From Anaerolineae bacterium (lineage in GTDB: Bacteria > Chloroflexota > Anaerolineae > Aggregatilineales > Phototrophicaceae), in NCBI GenBank assembly GCA_019912965.1, contig JAIOHM010000139.1, forward strand, positions 16,854 through 80,853: a stretch of DNA of 64,000 nt, given 5' to 3'. Shown here in pieces: positions 54,843-63,381 of the stretch. Every line of letters starts with the position of its first letter. The stretch's first letter is position 1. A model generated the notes under the pieces. It worked only from the letters and a program-made list of their open reading frames with translations. It had not been told where the DNA came from and did not search any database. The position numbers and the translations under genes were made by a program.

Positions 54843-55418
54843 TCATGTCGATGTGTGCCGTACATGTAACCCTTGGATAAAAAGCGCCACTAATTGGCGA
54901 AAACTTTCGTCACAATCCAGACTCAGGCCGAACCCGCCCGCGATTTCCAGACCCACGAAACCATGCAGCACGCTGCGGAAGGCGCGAATCATGTGCAGTT
55001 TATCGTCGGAGTTGAAACCGTAAGGTTGCAGAACTGCCAGCAGCACTTCGATGATTTGTTCCGCTTCAGCCACCAATTCGGGTTCATCCGGTTGAGGCGC
55101 GCGCAGTGTTGCCATATACAAACCCGGATGCGCGTGGGCACAGGCGCGGTAGGCATGGGCAAGGCTGAAGATCGCCTCGTCGCTGGATTTGCCAACGGCA
55201 GCGCGCCGGAGTTGTTCGGTCAACTGGCGCACGCCCCATAGAGTCATCTGGTAACGCAAACCGGGCAGGCCGGAAACGTGGTTATACAGCGACGGAATGC
55301 GGATGCCGAGCTGCTCCGCCACACTCGCTAAGGTCACATTCTCGAAGCCGTGTTCGTCTGCCAGCACGACAGCAGTTTGCACGACTTTTTGCAGATCAAT
55401 GTTTCGTTTAGGCGGCAT
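54843..55418 (-). CDS. TetR-family transcriptional regulator
   Basis: 191 aa. Start at 55418 (MPPKRNIDLQKVVQTAVVLADEHG). The HTH is VTLASVAEQLGIRIPSLYNHVSG (residues about 25-48); the C-terminal half resembles the TetR_C domain with RSVLHGFVGLEIAGGFGL. It overlaps the metallo-beta-lactamase gene by 11 nt, so it probably regulates that gene and itself. Confidence 0.85.
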   Translation of the reverse strand: MPPKRNIDLQKVVQTAVVLADEHGFENVTLASVAEQLGIRIPSLYNHVSGLPGLRYQMTLWGVRQLTEQLRRAAVGKSSDEAIFSLAHAYRACAHAHPGLYMATLRAPQPDEPELVAEAEQIIEVLLAVLQPYGFNSDDKLHMIRAFRSVLHGFVGLEIAGGFGLSLDCDESFRQLVALFIQGLHVRHTST

Positions 55419-56124
55419 GTTTAACCTTTGGGAGTTTCTGTTTGGCTTCATCCACTGCCTGCTGCATCGCGGAGACAGGATTGGTCAGCACCGGCCCATG
55501 ACCAACCGCTAATTGGCTGGGTTGCAGTTTGATCAATGCTTCGGCACTGCGTACCCCGGTTTCCCGGTGCCACGTCGCCATTGCTGTCAGCGGGAACAGC
55601 AACCGGAACACCCCGCCTGTTGAAATCCCCGCCGTGGTTGTATAAGCATCCCCGGCGATCAGGGTTTTATCCCGGTGATCGAAGAACGAAATATGACCGG
55701 GTGTGTGCCCCGGACTGGCGATGACTTCCAGCGAACCGACTCTGTCGCCTGCATTGAGCAGTAAATCCGGCACCGTTTTGCAGGGTGTATAACCGCCGCG
55801 CAGTTTGTCCTGTGGCTCGTTCGGGTCGAGGCTCATATCCCCTTTCAGGAAACGGGCATCGCGTGCGCTAATCGCCACTTTAGCATCCGGTAAAAGCTCG
55901 TGCAGTTTATCCAGCGAACCGACATGATCAATATGGGCGTGTGTCAAGAGAATGCGCCGGATGGACGAACCCATTTGCTTCGCCGCCGCCAGAATGCCCT
56001 CGGCACTGCCGCTCATTAAGGTGTCTACCAGTGTAAAGCCATCGTCTTCCCGCACCAGAAAACAGTTCATCATTCCTAAGCGGGTGACCTTCACCAGATA
56101 ATCGCCGTGTGTTGTGATTTGCAT
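55408..56124 (-). CDS. Metallo-beta-lactamase fold hydrolase
   Basis: 238 aa. Zinc motif THAHIDH near residues 61-67, then SPGHTPGHISFF, GDAYTT (bridging Asp) and VGHGP supply further ligands. Close in pattern to glyoxalase II/lactonase-like single-domain enzymes; substrate unknown. Cotranscribed with the overlapping TetR gene. The region just upstream holds an inverted ACTAACATGATTAGT motif (56140-56155) suited to TetR binding. Confidence 0.82.
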   Translation of the reverse strand: MQITTHGDYLVKVTRLGMMNCFLVREDDGFTLVDTLMSGSAEGILAAAKQMGSSIRRILLTHAHIDHVGSLDKLHELLPDAKVAISARDARFLKGDMSLDPNEPQDKLRGGYTPCKTVPDLLLNAGDRVGSLEVIASPGHTPGHISFFDHRDKTLIAGDAYTTTAGISTGGVFRLLFPLTAMATWHRETGVRSAEALIKLQPSQLAVGHGPVLTNPVSAMQQAVDEAKQKLPKVKHAA

Positions 56125-56139
56125 GATTGCGCTCCCATT

Positions 56140-56155
56140 AAACTAACATGATTAG
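56140..56155. promoter_or_regulatory. Candidate TetR operator upstream of the MBL-TetR pair
   Basis: AAACTAACATGATTAGTTTG contains ACTAA (56143-56147) and TTAGT (56153-56157) arms around CATGA, an inverted repeat 19-35 bp before the MBL start. Coordinates are approximate to a base or two. Confidence 0.45.
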
Positions 56156-56159
56156 TTTG

Positions 56160-57373
56160 TCAAGAGGTTACTTCCAGTAAATCTGCATTCTGGACTTCCA
56201 CATGCGGGCGCAGCACCCTCCAATACAGCGCCATTGGGATAATCGAGAGTAGCGCCGCAATCACCAGCGCCGGAATCACCCCGATCCAATCCGCCAGCGC
56301 CCCCAACAGCAGCGAAAAAACCGCCAGTGCCAAACTGCCCGCAAAACTGGTGAGCGAACCCATCGTCGCCCGCTGTTCCGCCGTGAATTCCTTTTGCATC
56401 AGGCTGTTGCTGGCTACTGTATTGACGCCATAAAAAATCGAGTTGAGCGCCATCAATGCAGGCGAAAGCACCGTCGGGAAAATCATCCCCAAAATATTAA
56501 TCACTTCGCTGATCGCCATGCCGCCCACCATCAGACGAAATTCACCATACCGCTTGATAATCCGTCCGGCGAAATAAAAACCGACCGCTGCGGTGGCGTT
56601 GCCAATCATCTGTGCAATACCAATCGCCCACACCGGCCATAACGCTGCGATGAAGGCTGACCGGAACAGCCACGATGATTCCCCAAGCGCATATTTCATG
56701 ACGGCAGCTGCGCTTAACAATCGCAAACGTGGATTTTGTACCGTCTTTTGAAAAGCAGTTTTCAGATGGGCATAAACATTGGTGCTTTCGCGGGTATAAG
56801 CATTCGGCTCCACCAGTCGTAAGCTGACCAGCAGCGCCAGCACCATCGGGATCACCGATACCCACATCACCAGCGAAAACGAAATCGCCGCGATCAGACT
56901 GCCGATGAGCGCCGATACCGCCAAGCCGATCTGATACATTGACGAGGTTCGACCCAAAAATTCCTGATAGGCTTCCGGTTGCCCACTTTCCGTCAGGGTA
57001 TCATGCGCAGGGCATCATTATTGCCGCTGTAAAATGCCCTTCCCAAGCCTTCAAAAATCGCCCCAACCACCAGTGCCAGATACGTCCCACCAATGGCATA
57101 AAACGTCAGCGAAAGCACACCCGCCACCGCGCCGAAAACCACCGTTTTCTTGCGGCCAACCATGTCCGAAAGGATGCCCGTTGGGACTTCCAGAATGGAT
57201 TGTGACAGCATCGCCACCGAATACACACTCATGCCCAGAGCATACGACCCGGATACCTGTGCGAAGTACAGAATCGCAATCGGGGCATACAGCCGGAAGT
57301 CGCCCCAAAAATTAAACCACGCCAGCAGGCGCAAATTGCGTAAAACAGGCATCCAACACCCCTTTAGGTTCAC
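56160..57373 (-). pseudogene. MFS transporter broken by a one-base frameshift
   Basis: The N-terminal part (57373 down to 56993) has about three to four helices with the MFS loop ILSDMVGRKKTVVFGAVAG and ends SGNNDALRMIP-stop. The rest (from about 57002 down to 56160) continues in another frame as DTLTESGQPEAYQEFLGRTSSMYQIG and further helices to VEVQNADLLEVTS. Adding one base near 57003 (CGC-TAT-GAT instead of CGC-ATG-ATA) restores one ~404 aa protein. Either a recent pseudogene or a sequencing/assembly error. Confidence 0.8.
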
Positions 57374-57485
57374 TGTGGGTCATTATAGTTCAGCGCAGTT
57401 AGTGCCAAACAGAACCAAATCGGGGTTAGCAGATAAGCCTTCGCTTCAGACTACTTCTAAAGCATTGGGTATGTATCTGACCATC

Positions 57486-58619
57486 CTAATCCGATGCGCC
57501 GACCTTTTGGGGTGCAGCTTCTTGTTCAGAGGGTGATTCGGATCGCCACAGCGGATCAGCCGGATACAAGCGGCGACCCAACCACAGTGAAAGATATACG
57601 AGACTAATCAACGCAGGTACTTCGATGAGTGGCCCAACTACCGTTGCCAATGCCTCACCGGAAGCCAGCCCAAATACGCCAATTGCCACAGCAATCGCCA
57701 GTTCAAAATTGTTCCCGGCGGCAGTGAAGGAAATGGTTGCTGTATCCGCATAGGAAAACTTCAAAAGATAGGAGATGCCAAAGGAAACGCTGAACATGAT
57801 GATGAAATAAATCAGCAGCGGCAGGGCAATCCGCAGGACATCCGATGGCTGATTGAGAATCACCTCACCCTTGAGCGAGAACATCATCACGATGGTAAAC
57901 AGCAGCCCAATAATGGCTGTCGGGGATAAGCGCGGCACGAATTTCGTTTCGTACCATTCCTCGCCTTTAGTGCGGGTCAGGATCAAGCGGGTCAGGAAAC
58001 CGGCCGCCAGCGGAATACCGAGGAAAATTAACACACTCTTGGCGATTTCCCCCATCGAGACATCCAGTACGACTGCTTCACCGCCAAGCCACTGAGGGAC
58101 AATGGTCAGGTAGAAGTATCCCAGCACGGTGTACATCGCGATCTGAAAGACCGAGTTAATGGCGACCAGTACCGCAGCATATTCGCTGTCGCCGCAGGCC
58201 AGCATATTCCAGATCAACACCATTGCAATACAGCGCGCCAATCCCACCAGAATCAAGCCTGTTCGATATTCGGGATGGTCTGGCAGCAGCAGCCATGCGA
58301 GGGCGAACATCAATGCCGGGCCAACCACCCAGTTGAGAAACAATGATGTGCCGGACATTTTCCAGTTGGCAGCCACTTCAGGCATTTTTCCATATTTGAC
58401 CTTTGCCAGAACGGGATACATCATCCACAACAGCCCAATTGCAATCGGCAGCGACACCGTATCCAATTTGACCGAGTCGAGTGCTGGGCCGAGTGCTGGA
58501 AACAATTTACCTAATGCGATACCCAATGCCATTGCCCCAAAAATCCACAGAGGCAAGAAACGATCCAACAGCGAAAGCCTGCCAAAAATACTGCTGTTAC
58601 GCTGCGTCTGATGACTCAT
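57486..58619 (-). CDS. acr3: Arsenite efflux transporter, Acr3 family
   Basis: 377 aa, ten membrane segments. LLWMMYPVLAKVKYGKM, FLNWVVGPALMFALAWLLL, and the LARCIAMVLIWNMLACGD segment with the conserved Cys, plus FTAAGNNFELAIAVAIGVFG, are Acr3 hallmarks. Exports As(III) across the inner membrane using the proton motive force. Last gene of the ars operon, 17 nt after the permease gene. Confidence 0.93.
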   Translation of the reverse strand: MSHQTQRNSSIFGRLSLLDRFLPLWIFGAMALGIALGKLFPALGPALDSVKLDTVSLPIAIGLLWMMYPVLAKVKYGKMPEVAANWKMSGTSLFLNWVVGPALMFALAWLLLPDHPEYRTGLILVGLARCIAMVLIWNMLACGDSEYAAVLVAINSVFQIAMYTVLGYFYLTIVPQWLGGEAVVLDVSMGEIAKSVLIFLGIPLAAGFLTRLILTRTKGEEWYETKFVPRLSPTAIIGLLFTIVMMFSLKGEVILNQPSDVLRIALPLLIYFIIMFSVSFGISYLLKFSYADTATISFTAAGNNFELAIAVAIGVFGLASGEALATVVGPLIEVPALISLVYLSLWLGRRLYPADPLWRSESPSEQEAAPQKVGASD

Positions 58620-58636
58620 TTTGTTTATATCCTTAT

Positions 58637-59950
58637 CTAGACTGCCGTGAGGAACAGACCGAACAGGTAGCCCGCGAGGGTGCTGAATACGGCTACCAAA
58701 CCAACATAGGTGATGGTTTTCCGGCGACCCAGAATTTTGCCTGTGACCAGGATGCTTTGCAGGCTGAGTTCAGGATCAGCCAGCAAGTATGCCAGCAGCG
58801 GCCCTTTGTGCATTCCCAGATCGAGGAACATACGTGCAATCGGCACTTCCACCAGCGTCGGGAAGTACATAAACACGCCGAAAAAAACCGCCAGCGCGTT
58901 TGCCCAGATGGTGTTTTCGCCCGCCAATGTCCGAATCCAGTCTTCTGGCACAATCGAACGCACCATTCCAGCGATAAAAACGCCGACAATCAGCACAGGG
59001 AAAATCTGTTTGACAAAGCGCCACGTTTCATACAGCCAATCCGCCAATTCCTCGCGCGTCAAATAGCGTGCCGCAACATAGGCAATGCTCCCCAACAGAA
59101 TAATTTCTGCGATAAAACGCCCGGTGATGTTGATAATCAGACTGCCCGTAGAGGTAGTGGGCGCGGCGATCAGCAGGGTAATTGCGACCAATCCGAGCGA
59201 TGTCCATGTCCAGCGGTTAAACCCGTTGATAACATCGTTCAGACCTTTCCAGGCAATCGGCGCGATGATGACCAACAGCACAATCAGGACTGCCCCTTGT
59301 ACTGTGAGGTGCAGCGCGTCCAGTCCGTTCTGTAATCCCGACGGCATTTCAAGCGGAAGCGTGATTGAGAACAATGTGCCCGTGAGCAAATCGATCTGAA
59401 GCGTTCCCACAATCAGAACCGCCATCAGCAGACCAAATAGTCCCCACAAAACGGGACGCATTCCCTGCTTCTGCTCGAACATTTCCGCTGGTGCAGGCTG
59501 ATTTTCCGGCTGCTTGAAGACTGCCGCCATTATCATGCCGATGACGATACCAAAAGTGATGGCCAGGATGAGCCGTGCCAGCGCGATGTCCCCGCCAATC
59601 GCCGCCCCTGTATAGCTGATCGCCAGAATATTGACGGCTGGCCCGACAAACAGGAAGGTGATTGCTGGCCCAAGCCCTGCTCCCCGTTTCCAGATTCCGG
59701 CGAACAGGGGAAGGATAGTGCAGGAGCAAACCGCCAGCACAAAACCCCCAATAGCGGATGCTGGATAGCTAATCCACCTAGGAGTCTTTGGCCCCAGATA
59801 GCGGGTAATGGTTTCTTTGGGAATCAGCGAGAGATAACCAGCGATGAAAAAGGCGGGCACCAGACACAGCAGAACATGCGCTGCCAGATAATCCAGCAGT
59901 CCCAGCCAACCCGCCTGAAGCAGTTGAAGCAGCAAATCACCGATTTGCAT
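58637..59950 (-). CDS. arsP: ArsP/YraQ-type permease
   Basis: 437 aa, about ten to twelve helices. Start at 59950 (MQIGDLLLQLLQAGWLGLLDYL). AVCSCTILPLFAGIWKRGAGLGPAITFLFVGPAVNILA has the CSC motif and permease signature of the DUF318/ArsP family; a second related half ends FVYFPTLVEVPIARMFLDLGMHKGPLLAYLLADPELS-like. ArsP proteins export trivalent organoarsenicals; an unspecialised YraQ role is the alternative. A second ArsR operator candidate lies just upstream (59965-59980). Confidence 0.85.
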   Translation of the reverse strand: MQIGDLLLQLLQAGWLGLLDYLAAHVLLCLVPAFFIAGYLSLIPKETITRYLGPKTPRWISYPASAIGGFVLAVCSCTILPLFAGIWKRGAGLGPAITFLFVGPAVNILAISYTGAAIGGDIALARLILAITFGIVIGMIMAAVFKQPENQPAPAEMFEQKQGMRPVLWGLFGLLMAVLIVGTLQIDLLTGTLFSITLPLEMPSGLQNGLDALHLTVQGAVLIVLLVIIAPIAWKGLNDVINGFNRWTWTSLGLVAITLLIAAPTTSTGSLIINITGRFIAEIILLGSIAYVAARYLTREELADWLYETWRFVKQIFPVLIVGVFIAGMVRSIVPEDWIRTLAGENTIWANALAVFFGVFMYFPTLVEVPIARMFLDLGMHKGPLLAYLLADPELSLQSILVTGKILGRRKTITYVGLVAVFSTLAGYLFGLFLTAV

Positions 59951-59964
59951 AACCTGTCTCCAAT

Positions 59965-59980
59965 ATTCAAAAAGTTGAAT
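59965..59980. promoter_or_regulatory. Second ArsR-type operator candidate, before arsP
   Basis: ATTCA (59965-59969), 6 nt, TGAAT (59976-59980), the same spacing and arms as the site before arsR. It lies inside the operon between the thioredoxin-like gene and arsP. Confidence 0.6.
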
Positions 59981-60027
59981 GTGAACAGCGCACATAAAAC
60001 GCTTGTCTGACCGTGAAGGCAGACGGT

Positions 60028-60282
60028 TTATTGCGCTGCTGCTTCAACCTCACGCGCCATTGCGACGATCTGTGACCGCGCCGGAATGCGTCCGCTGGAG
60101 ACAACTTTTTCGTTGATGACCAGAGCCGGGGTGCTCATCACGCCGTAGTTCATGATGTCGATGGCCTCAGTCACTTTTGACAGGTCGTAGGCAATACTCG
60201 CCGCATCCAGCGCAGCGCGGGTTTCTGCTTCCAGACGTTTGCAGTTCGGGCAGCCAGAGCCAAGAACCTTGATGTTCAACAT
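60028..60282 (-). CDS. Small thioredoxin-like protein
   Basis: 84 aa. Thioredoxin fold with CPNC near residues 11-14 (LGSGCPNCKRLEAETRAAL), cis-Pro in MSTPALVINEKVVSSGRIP. Related to the redox-active disulfide protein 2 type often found beside ars permeases. Likely redox partner in arsenic or thiol handling. 13 nt after arsR. Confidence 0.88.
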   Translation of the reverse strand: MLNIKVLGSGCPNCKRLEAETRAALDAASIAYDLSKVTEAIDIMNYGVMSTPALVINEKVVSSGRIPARSQIVAMAREVEAAAQ

Positions 60283-60295
60283 GAGAAATTTCCTT

Positions 60296-60643
60296 TCACT
60301 GAATTTGAGCCACTGAAATCACAGCACAACTGGGACAGGGACAGCCTTCGACACATTGAATCCCTGTTTTGTGGGTTGTTCCGAGCATGAGGTTCAGCAG
60401 ATCGGTCATCTGTGGATGAGCCAACCGATAATAGACTTGCAAACCATCCCGGCGGCTGTCCACCAGTCCGGCTTCACGCAGCGCCATCAACTGCTGCGAC
60501 ACATACGCCTGCCGCTTATTCAATGTGGCTTCAATATGGCAAACGCACATCTCACCTTCGCGCAGCAAATCCAGTATTTGCAACCGGGTCGGATGCGCCA
60601 TTCCTTTGAAAAATTCCGCGAGATCTTCGTAAGACCGTTCCAT
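60296..60643 (-). CDS. arsR: ArsR-family arsenic-responsive repressor
   Basis: 115 aa winged helix. AHPTRLQILDLLREGEMCVCHIEATLNKRQAYVSQQLMALREAGLV holds the CVC arsenite-sensing motif at about residues 33-35 and the recognition helix after it. An extra C-terminal cluster (CVEGCPCPSC) adds four Cys not usual in E. coli-type ArsR. First gene of the operon and probable repressor of both operator candidates. Confidence 0.92.
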   Translation of the reverse strand: MERSYEDLAEFFKGMAHPTRLQILDLLREGEMCVCHIEATLNKRQAYVSQQLMALREAGLVDSRRDGLQVYYRLAHPQMTDLLNLMLGTTHKTGIQCVEGCPCPSCAVISVAQIQ

Positions 60644-60654
60644 GCAGTCGCTCC

Positions 60655-60674
60655 ATATTCAAAATCCTGAATAT
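60655..60674. promoter_or_regulatory. ArsR operator candidate upstream of arsR
   Basis: ATATTCA (60655-60661), 6 nt, TGAATAT (60668-60674), perfect 7-bp arms, 12 bp before the arsR start. A TATATT that could be a -10 overlaps its right arm on the minus strand. The remaining 60675-61008 shows no gene I can support. Confidence 0.7.
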
Positions 60675-61008
60675 AGCGTAGCAGGAAGCAGCGATGACCA
60701 TCAGTGAGGGATGTCATTGGGAAGACGTAACATTCAGCTATGGGGGCGGGAAATGAGCTTTAACAGCACCATCATGCCTTGAACAACAGAGTAAGGTTTA
60801 ACAATACTTCTAGGGCATTTTTGATTCTGCTGCCCGGCCTGATTTTAGGAAATTATGTGTAACATCTTGCAAACAAACGCGTTATATCTGGCAAAGGTCA
60901 GAGGGCATAGAGAGGTTTTTCAAAAGCAAAACCGAGATGGTGTCTAAATTTTATTTAGGTGCAAGACTGTAGCCTCATCGTGTAGTGAATAGAAATTATA
61001 AACAACAG

Positions 61009-61236
61009 ATGAATATTCAAATCGGCTTCCGCGTACGAACAACCAACAACTTACCTGACCGTCCGCATTTGCAGGATGTAGAGGGAGTCGTAGATCAAAT
61101 TGACTGTATGTGGCCTGAACGGGAGGGAGGTAATCCTCTAATTCCATACGTGTTATACACAGTGGAACTGCCGGGTGGGCAATGCGAGCAGTTCCGCCTC
61201 TCGGAATTTGCCTGTATCAAACCGCCAGAACTATAA
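61009..61236 (+). CDS. Small hypothetical protein
   Basis: 75 aa from ATG 61009 (a GTG at 60985 is also in frame). NIQIGFRVRTTNNLPDRPHLQDVEGVVDQIDCMW and PYVLYTVELPGGQCEQFRLSEFACI look like a small beta-barrel (SH3-like). No clear ribosome binding site and no named family, so expression is uncertain. A weak CCCC-AGACC-GGGG hairpin followed by ATTTTTG lies about 26 bp downstream. Confidence 0.45.
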   Translation: MNIQIGFRVRTTNNLPDRPHLQDVEGVVDQIDCMWPEREGGNPLIPYVLYTVELPGGQCEQFRLSEFACIKPPEL

Positions 61237-61455
61237 AAAGCGCGTACCAGAATGAGAAAACACCCCAGACCGGGGCATTTTTGATTTGCGTCAGGCTTTC
61301 GCATATGTTGAATGCTGGAATGAACCACCCTCGCAGGTTGGGCGCTGCCTTTTGGAATCCGTTGAATGAGTACAGGGCAGGTTAAAACCAAGTTCAATAA
61401 CAGTTCGTAATACATATTGTAATACTACCTGCTCCCACCTGTTTATCAGGCTAAG

Positions 61456-61489
61456 TAAAAAACCCCTTCCTTGGTTGGCAGAAGGGGTT
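61456..61489 (-). terminator. Terminator for the minus-strand GNAT gene
   Basis: Read on the minus strand, AACCCCTTC (61489-61481), 11-nt loop, GAAGGGGTT (61469-61461), then TTTTTT. It lies about 115 bp after the 61606 stop. The same stem read on the plus strand has only a weak T run. Confidence 0.7.
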
Positions 61490-61528
61490 AAAGAATAGTC
61501 AAGTTTGCGCCATCACGGCCAATCTTGT

Positions 61529-61561
61529 TCCCTCTCCAATTTGGAGGGGGGAAGGGGTGAG
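61529..61561. repeat. TCCCTCTCCAATTTGGAGGG element
   Basis: CCTCTCCAA/TTGGAGGGG inverted repeat followed by AAGGGGTGAGG; this is the 2251-2284 element in reverse orientation. The rest of 61237-61605 holds the two hairpins named above and a GGCTAATGG word repeat at 61574-61605. Confidence 0.6.
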
Positions 61562-61573
61562 GTGCATTTGCTC

Positions 61574-61605
61574 AAGGCTAACGGCTAATGGCTAATGGCT
61601 GATCG
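61574..61605. repeat. GGCTAAT word repeat next to the GNAT stop codon
   Basis: Four consecutive GGCTAA(C/T)G-like units directly abutting the 3' end of the minus-strand GNAT gene. Same kind of word as 22363-22457 near rpoA. Confidence 0.6.
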
Positions 61606-62334
61606 CTACCCATACAGCGGCATGTGACGGCGGGCAACCTGCGGCGCACTGGCACGACGAACGCGCGCCGGGCGATAAGCCGGGTTATCCCATACAATCA
61701 ACACGCCCCATCCACCGGTTTCTTCAACCGGCAGATAATTCGGAATCAGACATTCGGCACGGAAGCCCTTGTGAAGCTGCTTGGTCAAATTGGTGTCGAA
61801 GCGCCGTCCGGCAATCACATCCTGCACGTACTGTTCAGGTGTGATTTCGTCCGCCACTTTCGGATAATCAATGATAGCGCTGCCCGCTGCCATGCCGCGC
61901 AAATTCAGGCGGCGCAGCACATTAAACCGCGCATCCATCAATTTGCTGCCCACGCCGTACCCGCGAAAATCCGGGTGAACACACGACTCAACGCCGTACA
62001 TCCACTCACCGTTTGGGGTATGCGGCGTCAGCCAACCCTGACCAATTGTGTCCCACCAATGCCCTAAATGCGGCTTGGCCGGATCGTGGTTGATACGCAT
62101 CGAAACCGTCAAACCGACGACTTCGTTGGTGGTCGTATCAACTGCAATAAACTGGCCTTCCGGGAAGACCGTCAAATGATGGCGGTAATGGTCAGCATTC
62201 AGGCACTTCGGGTCTTGGCGGGGATCAATCCCGTAAACGATGCCCGTCAAACGTTCCATGCTCTCGGCATATTCCGCCGTGGTCGGCAGGATGACGATTT
62301 TGTTCAAACTGGCAGGTTCAATCTTCTCACTCAT
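61606..62334 (-). CDS. GNAT-family N-acetyltransferase, intact copy
   Basis: 242 aa. Start at 62334 (MSEKIEPASLNKIVIL) because AAGGA sits 9 nt upstream; another ATG three codons earlier is too close to it. The acetyl-CoA motif is VHPDFRGYGVGSKLMDAR near residues 120-140. FPEGQFIAVDTTTNEVVG and LTKQLHKGFRAECLIPNYLP are shared with the neighbouring broken copy. Substrate unknown. Confidence 0.8.
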   Translation of the reverse strand: MSEKIEPASLNKIVILPTTAEYAESMERLTGIVYGIDPRQDPKCLNADHYRHHLTVFPEGQFIAVDTTTNEVVGLTVSMRINHDPAKPHLGHWWDTIGQGWLTPHTPNGEWMYGVESCVHPDFRGYGVGSKLMDARFNVLRRLNLRGMAAGSAIIDYPKVADEITPEQYVQDVIAGRRFDTNLTKQLHKGFRAECLIPNYLPVEETGGWGVLIVWDNPAYRPARVRRASAPQVARRHMPLYG

Positions 62335-62365
62335 GATGTTCATTCCTTGATGGTCATCACACGAT

Positions 62366-63127
62366 TTAGCGGACGAGACCGTAATACGGCACGGCAGAGC
62401 GCAGCGGCACAATCCGTTGAAGTGGACGCCGCGAAACAGGACGGACACGGTAATTGGGGTTATGCCACACAATTTCGACGCCGTAACCTAATGAACGATC
62501 GTCAATCGTGTAGTTCGGGATAATCCCAATCGCCTCAAAACCTTTATGCAGTTGCTTGCTGAGATTGCTGTCGAACCGTTTTCCGGCCTGCACCTCACGG
62601 ACGTACTGTTCAACGCTGACCGTATCAGCGACTGTGTAGTAATCCGCGATCAGGCTGCCCGCGATCAATCCGCGCAAATTCAATGCCCGGATCAGGTCGT
62701 AGCGCGCCTCAATCAGCTTGCTGCCCACGCCGTAGCCCCGGTAGTCGCCAATGACTACCGTATCCACCCCGTACAGCCATTCGCCTTCAGGGTTATGCGT
62801 GGTCAGTCAGCCATCACCGGTGATTTCCGCCCAGGAGCGCACATCGTGCTTGAGCAGGTCTACGTTCAGGCGCAGGTTGGTGCTGGTGCCGACCACCGTT
62901 TCGGTGTGGGTATCCAGCGCCATAAACTGGCCTTCGGGGAAGATTTCGAGATGTTGACGGAATTTAGCTGCCGTCAGGCTTTCTGGCTCTTCGTCATATT
63001 CCGAAGTATAGCCATACGCAATCTGATGGCATCTCTCCATCTGATCAGCGTAGTCGACATGCCCTGGGACAACGAAAATATTCGTGTCCCCGCTCTGTCT
63101 GGGGTAGGTATACAGGTTGGCGTTCAT
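62366..63127 (-). pseudogene. GNAT-family acetyltransferase interrupted by an in-frame TGA
   Basis: One 254-codon frame with a single internal stop, TGA at 62809-62807. Upstream part: MNANLYTYPRQSGDTNIFV ... FPEGQFMALDTHTETVVG ... AEITGDG. Downstream, same frame: LTTHNPEGEWLYGV, then IGDYRGYGVGSKLIEAR, LSKQLHKGFEAIGIIPNY to the end. The intact neighbour has GWLTPHTPNGEWMYGV there, so the TGA stands exactly at a Trp codon (TGG to TGA). It is a nonsense mutation, a base-call error, or a read-through gene. Confidence 0.8.
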
Positions 63128-63329
63128 TTTCTTGTTGCTTTCTACTCGTTTTACGATAAGTTCCGATTTGGAACCTTCCCCGGCAAATACCAGGATTGGA
63201 GCGTTTATCGCCCCGTATTTGATTTACTTTCCCGCAGTTCATGCGGGTATAAAAAGTAACCAACTCGCAATAACTAATTTTGAATTTTTTTTGGGGCTTT
63301 CAACCCATCTCCAACTTGTTTTATCTCAG

Positions 63330-63381
63330 TCTCACCACTCACCACTAAAAACTTAGCACCTAGTACCTAGCACTTAGCACC
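63330..63381. repeat. Word repeat overlapping the end of the amine oxidase gene
   Basis: ACCACTAAAAACTTAGCACC, then TAGTACCTAGCACTTAGCACC: minus-strand words AGTGCTAAGT/AGGTACTAG of the 11170-11228 class. The last residues (VLSARY) and stop codon of the amine oxidase are encoded in it. Confidence 0.65.

Noticed and set aside
62366..63127. Genome-wide reassignment of TGA to Trp
   Set aside because: Certain genes here end in TGA (rpoA, map, rplE-type neighbours) and would lose their ends; only the one GNAT frame would benefit.
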